From Vespula vulgaris (taxonomy: Eukaryota > Arthropoda > Insecta > Hymenoptera > Vespidae), in NCBI RefSeq assembly GCF_905475345.1, contig NC_066600.1, positions 4,687,001 through 4,751,000 of the forward strand: a DNA stretch of 64,000 nt, in the 5' to 3' direction. The position numbers were made by a program, and so were the translations under genes. Positions 23,936 to 37,151 of this stretch are shown here, one piece after another (within the stretch, counting starts at the first letter, position 1; each line of letters opens with the position of its first letter). The notes beneath the pieces were generated by a model that worked only from the letters and a program-made list of their open reading frames with translations, did not search any database and was not told the DNA's origin.

Positions 23936-26400
23936 TTCATCGATTTAAGTTAATTTAAGAATCTGTCAGTCCAGGTAGCAGCACACAGTGATAATGTACT
24001 TTCGAATACGGTTTGTAATAAGATTAATTAAAGAAGAAATATATATTTCTTTAGCGAAGAATAATATGCCAGAAGAGTTAAACATATTTGCATCTGTGGA
24101 TTTTCGTATAACAAACCAATAACTGTTCAGGCTGGAACGATTATCGTACATTGACATATTTTAATGTCAGAGACTTAGTGACTGAGTTTCAATAACGTTG
24201 GAATATTTGGAAGAAAAGATTTGATGAGATTCGTTGCAGAACTACCAGGGAAGGAAGAAGAATTAGTACATGTAGTTGAATATTATATGCAACATTTTAT
24301 AACAATAAATAATTCTAATGTACTTTATAATTTCAACTGCGACTATAAAATACAATAAAGCAATGGATACTAAGCTTGACGTGCTCTGTGGACATCTAAG
24401 AGTTAAGGAGTGTCAAATTTGATAATAATGATTTTATTAAGACTTATTCTACTCAAGCGGGTATTCAAAATTTTATTATAAAAGTACAAAAAATCTAGCG
24501 CAATAGAGTCTAAGTTGGATAAAATCCTAAAAAGTAAAATATAAGATGAGATATAAATTCATTTATATATGGCGAAAGAGATATTATAGCCGTATATATA
24601 TATATATTTGTAGTCATATATAAACAAGAGAATGACCAATATGTATGAAGAAAGGAAATGATGTATCAATGATTTTGATATTAAAACAAACAGGTTTAAT
24701 AGAAATATATTGACATAATAGCGGTTACATGGCAAAAGCATAAAATTCTAAGAAAATGGTCAGTAATTTTATAACTTATATAAATAAGTTTTATTAAGTA
24801 TCAAAAAATATATGAAAGATTATATTGTATATCAATAATTTTATAACGCAAAACAACATTTTTTATAAACATCGTTTTAACCTTTTTCCGGATAAATTTT
24901 CTATATATTTCTTTACATGTAATAGATACAAAGTAAATATTATAAATGTAGTCAAAGAAATATCATACGGTATTAAATTATTTGTAACATTGTTAACTTC
25001 AGAGAGAAATATTTTATTGTATGTATATATTTAAACAAATTTTCTATTTTTATTTAGTTAATTTAACAAAGAAAGATTCCATAGAAATAAAAATATAAAT
25101 ATATAAATCAATAAATTATTATTATTATTATGATTTGATATTTTCTTTTTCCACGCTTGATCTTTTTATGCGTCATATAAAATTATATAAATGAGTAATG
25201 TATAGTAGTAGAATTTAATAATTTTTGTCATTATATTTTATTTCTTCAATTCGTGATTGATATTTTCAAAATTTACTGTGAATTGCGACAAATTCTTTTA
25301 TTCATTTATTTAACACTCCAAAGTATAACGTTAGTTAAAATTGTATGTATGTCCAGTTATTATTATATTTTAAAATAACACAAATATAAAGATATAAGTA
25401 ATAAATCGTTGACAAAATATAAAAGATTATATAATAAATAAGTAAATGTTACTGAATTGGCAGAAACAATATACGTTGTTAAAATATATATTACTATATT
25501 CATGAATCATAAATGTTTCTATTATAATTGAAAATTATATATATAAAAGAAAAGTCTATACCATATAATGTAAAGATTAATAGAGAAGAATTCTATACTT
25601 TATATGAGCTATTTATGTTTACCTCAAGATATTTTTCATTTACATTTGAAATTAAATTTCCCGCTTTTCTCCTGCGCATGTATCGTTTATCGTACAAAAC
25701 TCTATGTTGCCATCAGATAGCGTGCACTACGATGAATACTGCGAAAATATCAATATTTCAGAAGCAAATCAGCAACTATATGTCTCTTCGTTTAGTTAAC
25801 AAAGGAACAATGATTGATTATTTCGTGATGTTAAAAATAAATTAAAATCATTTTTAAGATATTTAAAATATTTTAGTTAGAGAAAAAGAGAATCTTTTTA
25901 TTAAGATTAATAATACTGCCTTGAACGACCGGAAATAATAAGAAATTGAGAGGGAAAATGGTATTTTTAGGGAAAATGCGTAATACTATTGATTTATGTC
26001 AAAAAAGTCAAATTTTCTACGCGTAGCATATCTGTGAATTATGCGTATTAATGATTAACGTATTTAAAAATGATCCGTTTTATTCTTAGATGAGATTAAT
26101 CGTTGGGTAGAATAGTTAGTGGAAAGGATGAATCCGCGAAAAAGAGAACCGCCATTTTAAAGCATTTAAACGTTCGTGGCGTGGCATTACGTTGTCCATG
26201 TGTCAAGAATAAATATCATTTTTGAGATATATTAAAAAGAAATAAATACGTATATCGATACGAAAAATTATATAATCTATTTATTTTAAACAAATTAAAT
26301 TTATATAACGATTAGCAGAGAAATTCATTTCTATTAGAAATACGACAGATGTAGTACAGTCAATGATCGAAGTATTATCTTACATGTAAGGAAGCAATCT
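23936..26400. other. AT-rich stretch, no gene supported
   Basis: AT-rich with short TA tracts. At about 24205-24350 a broken frame reads KDLMRFVAELPGKEEELVHV and onward, which looks protein-like but is flanked by stops and has no splice sites in phase. It could be a decayed coding fragment. Nothing else was recognised. Confidence 0.45.
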
Positions 26401-26414
26401 TTTTGAAAAGTTTA

Positions 26415-27775
26415 AACGATAAAATCGAACGTAGCGCTTCATGAGAAATATTTAGAGCGTAAAAAATTGATACGATTTTGTGAAGACAGTAAATATTTTG
26501 AACGAACCGTTTAAGAGTTATGTTCTCCTAAAGGTTATGTATTACTACCGCCATTGAGATAATTCTTAACGTTACTGTACTAACCAACGAAGAAACCAAG
26601 TGGTCGCTTCGAACAGTCGCGGCCTAATAAAATATCGCACTGATTGGGTGTAATTATGCTCGAGGACGATCGTTCCTGAAATACAAGAAATTTGTTTGTT
26701 TTCTTTTCTTCGTATGCAGGCATTCATTCGTCATTGTATGATAAGATTTCACATAACATTTTCACATACATTTATCTAAGTATTTATTGGTCGTAAGAAT
26801 CTCGAAAATAGGATATTCCGTTGTAGAAATATGACAGAACATAAACCTGTCACGGAGAATAAGAAAATTTTAAGATAGAGATAGAGATAGAGATAGAGAT
26901 AGAGATAGAGATAGAGATAAAGAGAAAGAAAAAAAAGAAAGAGAGCGAGCGAGCGAGCGAGAGAGAGAGAGAGAGAGAGAGAGAGGACCGAGTACGAATC
27001 AAAGAAAGAGGGAAAGAGATAGCAGATAAATGCGTTTCTGGTGAACTTATAACCTTCGCACAAAGTGTACGAAGATATAAAAGCTTAGACGATCGAAATA
27101 AATTTCGTTAGGAGATACGTTTGACGATGCCATATCGAGCGTTGCTCTGAATGAAGAAGAGCCTTTTTTAATTGTTTACGTAAAGCCTCGCATCCTGATT
27201 GTCATACGATGCGACTGCATGCCCGACGCTCGAAACCCGGACCGGTCGCTTCGGTACAGACGCTTGCAATAAGGCTGTCCCACCGTAGACATTAAATGAA
27301 AATTCAGACGCTTAAATCGCAATATTGTGCGTGGGGCATAATAAGAAACTTGTAGAGAAAAAAAAATTGGCCTGATTTGGTGTATACAATATCCGTCTTA
27401 AAGTAACCAGAAAGAAGTTATGGATAATCGAAAGTGAATTTTATGAGATAGGAGAGAGCGTTAACGGGACTCGACTGTACCGTGGACGCCACTGGCAGCC
27501 ACGAACGGTCGCTCTTTGTACAGTCAGAACAATAAGTTTCTTCGAACACTCCTGTAAAAATTCCAAATCGACCTGTTCGATCGAAAAATTATGCGAGGGG
27601 CGTCATGAGAAACTTGTAGAGAATAAAAAACTAATACGATTTGGTGTATATTGTAAACGTTTTTAACGTATCGTCGTTGAGTTATCCGTTTGTAAAGATA
27701 GGGAAGCCTAACGCGCAACGTTTCACTTTTTCGAGTAACTGTACCAACGGACGCTACGGGAGTCCGCAGCCGGCA
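26415..27775. repeat. Three diverged copies of a promoter-proximal segment
   Basis: Copies lie at about 26415-26640, 27296-27520 and 27560-27775. Shared landmarks in order are: 'cgtCATGAGAAACTTGTAGAG' (or 'ATAAGAAACTTGTAGAG'), a run of A, 'tgATACGATTTGGTGTATA', 'GTTGAGTTATcc' or 'AGAGTTATG', and a GC-richer end with 'CTGTACC...GGACGC'. The last two are about 260 bp apart. The final copy ends immediately before the DEK_C-SWIB start codon, so it probably contains that gene's transcription start. Confidence 0.6.
26876..26985. repeat. (GATAGA)n, (GAGC)n and (GA)n compound microsatellite
   Basis: About seven GATAGA hexamers, then an A/G-rich spacer, GCGA units and a GA run. It separates the first copy of the promoter-proximal duplication from the other two. 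Confidence 0.85.
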
Positions 27776-27817
27776 TAGGTTCAGTTGGCAGCAGTACGCA
27801 CAACGAGAAGCATTACC

Positions 27818-28381
27818 ATGGCCGATATCTCCAAGGACGAGATCCGTAAGGAGATCACCGGTAAGTAACGATATTCATTGATATAACTAATTTCGAGACG
27901 TGAATATATCGTATATGCGATTTTAACGATTGTTAGGACAAATTACGGGTATGCCCGTACATCGGAATGAATAGTAAAACGGGCTCTTTCCTCTTGCGAC
28001 GTGACGACTTTAGCGCGCACGTATGTGGCCAAGTGGCGTGCCCCACGCCGGCCATTACTAATCGGCGACCCCGTAGTATTTTTCATCTACCGAAGATGAT
28101 AGACGGAACGTCGTTACGTTAGATCGGCTTCTACGTTAGATGTGTTCTACGAGTTCTAAGAAAATTTTTTATTCTCAAAAAAAAAGAAAAGAAAAAAAAG
28201 TAAAAGAAAAGGAGAAAAAAAAGAAAAAATCCTCGTTTCTCATTGGTTAAGACGGCAAACCCGAGCTTTCTTTTCCCTCTATCGTGTTAGGTGCCTTCCT
28301 CCGCCCGCTATATACGACGCGTTCGTGGCGCGCGAGCGAAGGCGCCTTCTTACGCCGCGCGCCTATTATCATCTCTCTCTT

Positions 28382-28416
<35 letters not shown>

Positions 28417-28591
28417 TTTTCATCGAGACTCTCTTTCTACGTTGCGTTTTATTCGAATACGATGTTTCTTCTATTAATCCACCTATATACGATGGTTTCA
28501 CCTTTAACCTTAGATTTCTTCCATTATTTTCTACTTTCGATTTCGTCGATGTTATTTTTCACATTATTATTTTTCTATTCCTGTCGATCTA

Positions 28592-28634
<43 letters not shown>

Positions 28635-28679
28635 TATTATCATTATCATTATCGTGTCGTTGCTGTCGTCGTGTCGTTG

Positions 28680-28711
<32 letters not shown>

Positions 28712-31076
28712 TCGTCGTTGTCTACCTATCTACCTACCTACTTACCTACCAACGCTTTAAGCGAGCGTGCAACCCTTCAACTACGCGGTATTTGCACCCA
28801 TAATCCGTCCTTTCCCGCCATAGTCATTCATGATCGTCACGAGAGACTGAAAAGCGATGACAAAGCACGTAATGTCGTATTTTCGTTTTTTTTTCTTTCT
28901 TTATTTTTTTCTCCTTAGGCAAGAGAGAGACAGAGGAAAAGAGACAGACGGACAGACAGAAAGAGAGAGGGAGAGAGAGAGAGAGAGAGGGAGAGAGAGA
29001 CAGAGGAAGTAGAGAGGTTGATTTTATCATCGACGATCGGCGGTTATATACCCCTACTCTAAATAGTTTGTGGTTTTTCTTTCAGCGTATAGCGCATGAC
29101 TTCAGATTGTTAGTTCGATCGAAATAATAGATTTTCATCGTTTCATCCATCAATGCTAATCCATATTTGTCCGTTTACTTTCAGACTTATTTTCATTATC
29201 GGATTCACGCGAAATCGTCCAACCGGCATGATCATGGTCCGCCATTTGCACTCTGTATTTACCGAATCCCACGGCGGGAAATTTGATTGCCTTATATCAG
29301 TTTATATGTACCATGAACTTGAACTAGTCGTTTCATTGTTATGCGATATACTACTTGTCGTTTTATCAAGTAGTAACTTTTTTTCATTTTGAATTTATTT
29401 ATTGAGCAAAGAGAAAAAAATGTTCTAGTATGTTTTATGTGTACACAATTGTTGCCTATGTTTTCCTTCTACTTTAAGATAGGCAATATTTTTATGGCGA
29501 CTAATTAAATTAAATTCAACTGGATTCATATATATATATATATATATATATGTTGTTTCTTGCACATAATAAATCTGCGTGGTAACTTATCATTCCTTTA
29601 ATCTTTTCGCTAAGATACTTCGTTAGAACTTTGTTCGTAGCAATTATTCTAATTATGGTAATATATTCGTGGATATAATCAATGCTATATAATAACCATT
29701 CATGTAACATTAACACGAATGAAATTCTTTAGAATTTTTTTCTTAAAGAACTTCATAATCGTTTTTGATCTTATATAAAATATCTTTGTTATTTGTTATA
29801 TATTTTTCAGCTATTCTAAAAGATGCTGATCTTACTACAATGTCTGCAAAGAAAGTAAGGCAACAGATAGAAGAGAAATTGGATGTTGATCTCACAGAAA
29901 GGTAAGCAAGATATGTATATCGACGAGAACAGAATAAAGTTTTTTGAATAGTTTTTTGTTGTTGTAAGTTTTATTAATACGTATGCTGGATGCAGCAGGT
30001 ACTTCTGCTTATTCATCTAATGTAGGAGTGAGTATTTTGTATCCAAGAGTAAAATGGGGAAATCTGAATGGAAATTGAATTCTAAATTTTCATCTCGTTC
30101 CACCTCAAACAGCTTCATTTGTATTCTGAGAACATACTAAGAGTTACTGTAATTCCAAAAGATTAAATATATGTAGTAATTTCTTATACAAGTATGTTCT
30201 TTCTTGCCTATATATAGAAAAAAAGAAGTAGACGATTTAGTGATGGAGTGTCTACAAGAAAAACAAGATGGTGGAAAGAAAAAGAAGAAGGCTGCGAGTG
30301 AAGAATCTGAAGATGGAGAGGAGGAAGAAGAAGAAGGTTCGGAGGAAGAAGAAGAGGAAGAGGAAAAGAAGCCGGCTAAAAGAAGTCCTACTAAGAAAAC
30401 ATCTAGTAAGCGTAAGAAAGATTCCTCTGCCGATGAAGAAAGTGCTAGTGATGAAGATGCTAGTGACGAAGAATATAGTCCACAGAAGCCAAAGGCAACA
30501 CCTAAAAAAGGTATGAAAGATGTACACAAAGATGTAATTAACAGTTTTATTTTTTAAAGGTGTACTTTCCAATAAATCTCACTTTTAATCGTATCAGGAA
30601 AACCTGGCAAAAAAGGCAAGAAGAAGGGTAGCGACAGTGACAGCGATGAGGACTGGGGTAAAAACAAAAAGGCTCCAGGAAGTGCTGCTAAGAAAGGTGG
30701 CGGTAAGGGCAAGGGTGGAGGGTATACTCGTGCTATTACATTGTCTCCGGAACTAGCAGCTGTTGTTGGTGCAGATCAAATGGCTCGACATGAAGTTGTA
30801 AGGAAAGTATGGAGTATTATCAAAGAAAGGAATCTTTATGTGAGTATTTATATCTCGGTGTAAAATACATATACACCTCATATCTTTTATTTAATTCTGT
30901 CTTTTGTAACTTTCTAAGATATATGCTTTACCTTTTATGCAACATTGTTTATATTACAGGACCCGAAAAACAAACAGTTTGCAATTTGTGACGATGAATT
31001 GATGAAAATTATTGGTGTAAAGCGTTTTAGAACCTTTGGTATGATGAAATACCTCAAAAATCACTTTTTAAATTAA
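27818..31076 (+). CDS. DEK_C and SWIB/MDM2 domain protein, UAF30/spp27/TRI1-like (5 exons, 261 aa)
   Basis: Exons: 27818-27860, 29811-29901, 30218-30510, 30598-30839, 30960-31076 (TAA). All have GT-AG borders and the phases add up to 786 nt. Residues 1-60 form a DEK C-terminal-type helical domain (starts MADISKDEIRKEIT). Residues 62-180 are low-complexity acidic and lysine-rich (runs of EEEE, KKKKK, SDEDASDEE), typical of a nuclear protein. Residues 184-261 are a SWIB/MDM2 fold: YTRAITLSPELAAVVG, then VRKVWSIIKERNLYDPKNK and the end VKRFRTFGMMKYLKNHF. Yeast relatives are the RNA polymerase I upstream activation factor subunit UAF30 and TRI1; the animal role is chromatin-linked but not well defined. 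The ATG context (ACCATGG) is ideal and no in-frame upstream ATG was seen. Exon 1 is tiny and intron 1 is 1950 bp. Confidence 0.93.
27861..29810 (+). other. Intron 1 of the DEK_C-SWIB gene
   Basis: Begins GTAAGT and ends in TTTTTCAG. It holds CT-rich sequence (28368-28415), a (GTC)n tract (about 28590-28636), degenerate GTT/GTC repeats (28680-28725), GA-rich sequence (28920-29000) and a (TA)n tract (29527-29552). The first few hundred bases are GC-richer and may carry regulatory sites. No nested gene was seen. Confidence 0.7.
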
Positions 31077-32572
31077 ATCACTCAATCCCGATCTCTGACA
31101 GGTTATAAACATTGTATAACATATTCCAAGGCGGACTGTGCGCCTCTCCATCTTTCTCACACAATACATGCATAAATACATATACATGAAACACAAAACA
31201 TATTTGAAAATAAGACTAGCCATGTTTACATCATTCCGATGTGCTCCGTCGATCATGATAACAGCTCTTTCTCTCTTTCTCTCTCTTTCTCTTCTCTTCT
31301 AAATATTGTATTTAATTTCTGTGATTTATGGGCATAGTCGAGTTGTCGAAAAGGCAAATAAGTTTAAACGAACGTCCTTTAATGTTGTAGGTAGGAACTT
31401 AGAGCTGTTATCAAGGTCGTTCAAATGATTTCGAAATGTGAAAGATAATTAAGGTGGCCAAGAATTAGTAAACTGATCTTATTTTATTACATTCAGAATT
31501 AAAACTTATAATCTGCGCGTGGTGGTCTCATTATAAATAATTACTTACATGAAATATTCAGTAAAGATGTATTGTGGCTATGCAAATAAGATGTTCATAA
31601 GAAAATATTCAGACAGAGGAATAATAAGATTGAAAATGTCTGAATACTGTTTTAAAATTATTGTTAATTTTATTATGTGACATCATTATCTCATTGACTT
31701 AACTCGTATCTTATATTACCTTTGAGAAAGTTCTACTTCGATAAACAATGGCCGCCCGATGGCATAAACCATTCTACGTGATCTTGTGCGTTCTGTAGTC
31801 CATACAGTCCGCTCGGTTATTATTTTATGTTGTTTTCAATTTATTTTTAGATTCATTATTGATTTATTCTTTGAGAGTGGATGCATAGGGATAAATTGTT
31901 TTGCCACCAAAGGGTAAAGAAAATACGTGGAAAAAGTTGATTAAATAGAGTTAAAAGAAAAAGAAGAAAAAAAGTAATAATAATAAATAAAAAAAAAGCG
32001 GACAGATAAACGATGCAAAATCAACATCCTGTACCTCTTCTGTATAATAGCTACATTATACATTGAAATTAATTCTTAAGCGAAGTTTAATTGTATTATC
32101 GTGTAATTACTAATTATTGTCGTAATAATAGGTTTCTTGGTGTAAAAATTGACCTAACTTTTAAGATCTAATCCTAAAGTGATGTATTCAGTAAAAATTA
32201 ATGACGTATGCATACAAAAACATAATAATAATGTGCTTAAATGATCACAGCACAATATGGAGAAATAAGGAATAAATATAGGCTCTCACGGGGCGAGGTG
32301 TGGAAATAATTCCGGGTTTTACGGTTTGTTGTCCGCTCCTCATCGACGTGGTGGAAAAATTTGTGTATTTTGAATATAAATTAAGAAAGTGCTCTGGCCT
32401 ATATATCTCGATGGGAAGAAAAGTCGCACGGGAGAATTCATAGCGAACAGTTTTTGCGTAAACGAAATCATTACACGAAAAAATAAGATATGTGTACACG
32501 GAAAATTATATATTATGATACATATAATAATAATAATAATAGTTTGTTTTTGTTTTTCTTTTTTTTTCTCTA

Positions 32573-32631
<59 letters not shown>

Positions 32632-33004
32632 TTCTCTCTCTCTCTTTCTTTCTCTAAGAGAAAACATGGCTCGAGACAACGTACTGTTCCGTGAATGTAT
32701 TTAAAAACGTGTCATTAAAAAGTATTGCTTTCATTTTTTTTAAAAAAGTATTTTTCGTCAAATTTATTTTTACGTTAATATAATGTACCTTCTTCTCATC
32801 CCGTAATTTTGAATAAACTGTAAAATCAATCAATCGATCAATCGACGACGATGACAATGACGATGACGGTGACACGATGACGAATTCTTGTCTGTTTTGT
32901 ATGAAAACACCGACGCTTTTACACGGCGATTTGTTGTAAGTTTTATTACGATAAAGGAAAAAGAAAAAAGAAATAAAAATAAAAAGGAGGTCTAAGTGTT
33001 CGCT
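31077..33004. other. Convergent intergenic region between the DEK_C-SWIB gene and CFAP206
   Basis: Includes both 3' UTRs. It contains a CT-rich run near 31265-31300, a long (TC)n tract at about 32575-32656 and GACGAT-type repeats at about 32840-32882. No further gene was recognised. Confidence 0.6.
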
Positions 33005-33603
33005 TTATAAGTGTTCAAATTCCTCTTCCAGGAAAGAGAGAACGTGTTGGTTGTTGTCGCGTCTTCCTCGTAATCCAAAAATATAAGTGAGAAGTTTCTT
33101 CGTGTTCATATAGTTATCTCGTTTAGTTTGAACTTCCTTGTCCTTTGGTGGTGCTGCTTGCACGCAGGCACCGCTTCTAAAGTGTGACATATGAGTCTGC
33201 GTGCTTTTTGTCGCACACTTTGCTATATTCGCCTAAAATTAATAAATAATGAATTAACGTCCGTCCGTAAATTTCTTCGAAGATAATTATGTTGATAAGG
33301 AAACTTTTAGGTTACCAAAGAGAGAGCTCTTCTTCTAAGTTCCCAAACATTCCAAATGTAATTTGTATTTTCTATTGACGGTGGTAAAATATGCGTATCG
33401 GTTTGAACTGTCTGATCCTGGCAAGTTTTTAATTCTAATTCGTCTTCTGTCAGCCTTGTCAATTATACATTTATATTTAAAGCATGAAATTATTTTCAAG
33501 ATATATATATGTGTGTGTGTGTATAAATATATATATATTTATATATATGTATGTATATAAATATATATATATACATATGTATATAAATATATATATTTAT
33601 ATG

Positions 33604-33636
<33 letters not shown>

Positions 33637-34229
33637 TCGTATATATATTCAACAACTTACTCTTTTTTAGTTTTCATAGTTTCAATATCCTCGTACATTT
33701 GAAATAGATAAATGTACTCTATGTGATCCCTCACGAAATTTAGAGCCTCGTGAACGTATCTGCAATGAATAAGAAGAATGATGAAAAGAACGTTTTACAG
33801 ACTTCTTTCGTTTGTGAAGCTCACGTACTTATCTGGTTCCTTTCCAAAATGATGAGCAGCTGCTGCAGAACTGAAAGCATAATACCTCCCTCGCCATTTA
33901 GCAACCCCATTGTTGGGATTTGCTGGAATCAAAGCTCCTTTCCCCGTGACGAACATCCAAGCGCAAAAGCCGAGAAACTCAACGATAAAGTGATCCGTTA
34001 AATACGTTAGCGATATTAGTACGTATCTTATGTGATGTATTTTGTATCATATTATAATTGATATTGGCACTACATTTACCTCCAAATCAATTTTATCAAA
34101 GTCCTTCGTAGTGTTCGGATAATAAAGAGTACAATCACCACAATTTACTGAAAATTTCAACGAAAATATATTAGTTGCGACGATGTAAATATAATTTTGG
34201 GAGTTTTCTTTCTTTTTTCTTTCTTATGC

Positions 34230-34289
<60 letters not shown>

Positions 34290-36239
34290 TATGCATATAA
34301 AATAGATCTCTTGTGAGGTTTTACTTATGTTATTATTACTTATCGGTTTGCCCATTGTCAGTTCGAGACGTTCAGCGTCCGTTAATACGTTTACGTTTTT
34401 TATTATTAGATCCTTGAATATTTCTTGATCGTACACATTTACATTCTGCGAGAAATAAATTAACGAAGTGCTCGAGAGTCCTTTGTAAAACGATTTTGTC
34501 GAGAAATAAAGTGAACCTTTTGTGTTACCTTAATATTTAAATTATGTATCTCCCAAAGGAAATTATTAATATTACTTAATATTATCACTTCATCCTGCAA
34601 TCCCATCCATATATCTGCTAGGTCGATGAACTGTGGCTGCAAAAAGAGATATGAGATAAGAAGTTTTTATTGAGTTACAAGATCGAATTAGTTTTATTAT
34701 TTATTAATACATTCCTTAACAAAAAAATAATATTTTTATTTAGAACTTACATAGACTTGAGTCGTTGGAATGGCTGTTCTATAACGCATCGTTTCATGAA
34801 GTCTCATCAAACGTTGTCGAAGACGTTCTATTAAACTTTTTATAATATTACCACTGTGTTCCACATCGGAAAGTAATTTTCTGTAGAATAAAAGTTATAA
34901 AAAATAATTATCTAATGATATAACAAAATAGTAACTGGAAATTTTTTTATACATTCCTGATATATATCTCTTGTTGGCGTGACGCCGTTAAAATTTCAAT
35001 AACTCGTTCGTAATTATCTTTTTTGATATTCTCAGGTAAAATTATTTTGTTTATAGTCGAGTAACAAATGTCGTCGTTGTAATCTTCGTCGACCAAAACG
35101 AAAGAAATGATATTTTCTACTGTTGCAGTAAATTCATAAACTTTCGTCATTAATCGTTCTAATAATTCAAGGATATCGTCGTATGTTTTTTTAACAGCAT
35201 CTTGTAAAATACTCGGAACTATAAATAAAAAGAAGCAAGATAAGTAATATTATTACTATGCGTAAAGTACATTCATTATCTTTTGACAATCGATAATTGT
35301 TACTTCTTACGATCATCGATCTCTTTTCCGCCACGTTCGCAATCGCGATTAAATAAACGTATGCCGGCAACAATACACATCAATTCCATAAGTTGTTCCT
35401 CCTTTTCGCGTATAGGAAGTTTTACATAATTTAATAATTCGGATGGTTGAAATACACTTTGCAACGTTGCAGTTACTTCTCTAAAAATGTAAGTTTTATT
35501 TTATTTAATTTTATTATCTTTTTTATTTTATTTTATGGCGTTTTATTTTTTTTTTATATAGAAAAAAGATAGAGAGGGGGAGAAAGAGAGAGAGAGAGAT
35601 TTTATGTTATAGATAATAATTTAGTTTCACCGTAAAGTGTTTGTTACTGCAGGATTACCAAGTCCACTTAAAAGAGTAATAACTATGATTATTTTCTGAT
35701 AGAGTTTCTCTACTTCTTGATCATTCTCAATTTTATCCGTTTCACAAATTTCAGTAACCAATGGCGTCGTTTTACGATGAAGACTTATCCTATGTTTTTT
35801 GATTATCTCATCTAACATAAAATTCTTCGATTGAAATTGTTAATATAGTAATATATACTTGGTGAATGTAAGAAAATATAATTGGATAAACATAGTGACC
35901 TCTTTCACGATAATGTTTAGCATAATATAATTGATTCTTTAACGTCGTTAAACTTGGTCTACTTTGATCTTGCAATTTTTCTTTTATTACTTCGATTAAT
36001 TTCTTATGACTTATCTCGTCATCGTCGATCAGTTGATAAACTGGATTTAATTGTGTCAGCGATAGCTATTACAACATAATTCGATTATGAACAAGTTAGT
36101 TCTGAAAATTCGAGGTTAACTTATTTTGATTTAACTAAAAACTTACCAAGAAGGAAACTATGTCGTGGGTCACGTGTATTTTATTACTATTACATTCATG
36201 TAGAATCTTTTTTATTAAAATCTTTCGCATGTTATTCAT
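33005..36239 (-). CDS. CFAP206: CFAP206, cilia- and flagella-associated protein 206 (13 exons, 632 aa)
   Basis: CFAP206 is a radial-spoke-associated protein needed for motile cilia and sperm flagella. Exons on the minus strand: 36239-36147, 36065-35900, 35811-35631, 35480-35311, 35218-34957, 34880-34751, 34636-34529, 34445-34340, 34147-34080, 33977-33829, 33759-33661, 33454-33316, 33232-33005. Phases are consistent throughout (1899 nt); length is close to the vertebrate protein (622 aa). Recognisable segments: LSGLGNPAVTNTLREVTATL (exons 3/4), GIRLFNRDC (186-194), WMGLQDE (exon 7), NTTKDFDKIDLEF (9/10), WELRRRALSLAN (548-559), and GLRG (610-613). Oddities: the intron 5 donor is GA, not GT (see findings), and the exon 2 donor (GTCACT) is weak. 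The start MNNMRK aligns with the family N-terminus. Family call is strong; whether this allele makes full protein depends on intron 5. Confidence 0.92.
33505..33645. repeat. TA/TG/CA-rich microsatellite in CFAP206 intron 11
   Basis: Compound (TG)n, (TA)n and (CA)n sequence, read directly. Two further TA tracts lie at about 34233-34287 (in intron 8) and 36449-36500 (upstream of the gene). Confidence 0.8.
34951..34957 (-). other. Non-canonical 5' splice site (GA) of CFAP206 intron 5
   Basis: On the minus strand exon 5 must end ...ATCAG at 34957 to keep frame with exon 6 (AG plus A gives Arg, then KLLSD). The next bases are GAATGT rather than GTATGT. Using the GT four bases further on (34952) shifts frame and stops after about 302 residues; retaining the intron stops after 293. 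Confidence 0.75.
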
Positions 36240-36466
36240 TATTCAGAAAGAAAAAATATGTATGAATAATGTTTAAAACTTCAATAAATAACTCACACTT
36301 TTTTAATGGATATGAATACGAGAAAGAGTCGGACTGCTTGTGATTCGCAGTTTGATCAATGTTTGTTTAGAAACGGCGGAAGATCGATACGATACCTATA
36401 TTACATTTTATTATATATAATATTTACAAATTTTTGAGAAAGAAGAAAAAGATATATATATATATA

Positions 36467-36499
<33 letters not shown>

Positions 36500-37151
36500 G
36501 AGATTTTTATATACTAAATTAAAATATTTAAGCTTTTCGAAAAGGCGATGTATATATTTACAAATATTATATAATATATAATAATATTTATAATACATAA
36601 TAATTAAAAATTTTTTGAAAAAATATATATATGTCCATGTGTATGTATTAAATCTAACGACAGTAATATTTTATCTTTTATATATATATTTATATATATA
36701 TAACAAAACAAATATATTATTTATTATAATAAATATATGCAATAAGAGAATGACTGTTGAATATAAAAAAAATCGATTAAAAGCGAAAAGAAAATTATAA
36801 ATCGATTCAAATTTCGCGCAAATTAAAATATCGCGACGTTCGGACGTAATCGGTGAGACTCGGATAAGTTCGTAAGATGCGATGGTTCGATAGGCTGGCG
36901 TAGTAGGGGTGATACAGAATTCAGAGGTGTCGCAACAGTCTGCGTTGTCGGAGCAGTCGGACGTGGTGGTTGGTACGGTGTGGTGTTTCTTCGCGACGCG
37001 TTGAAGATAAAGAGGGAAGGTGACTCGTGTAAGGTAACAAAACATAAAAGTGTTAAACATTAAACGATGATCGCGTGAAATAATAAATTGTTGTTCGTCG
37101 TGTTGAATCACGGGAGAGGACGTTTTACGAAGAGAAACGGGGGGGGTAAAC
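36240..37151. promoter_or_regulatory. Shared head-to-head promoter region
   Basis: Between the CFAP206 start (minus) and the signal-peptide exon (plus). The CFAP206 side is AT-rich with TA tracts. The other side, about 36800-37150, is GC-richer with several CpG sites and is probably the 5' UTR and promoter of the plus-strand gene. No clear TATA box can be singled out. The bidirectional promoter role is inferred from the arrangement. Confidence 0.4.
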
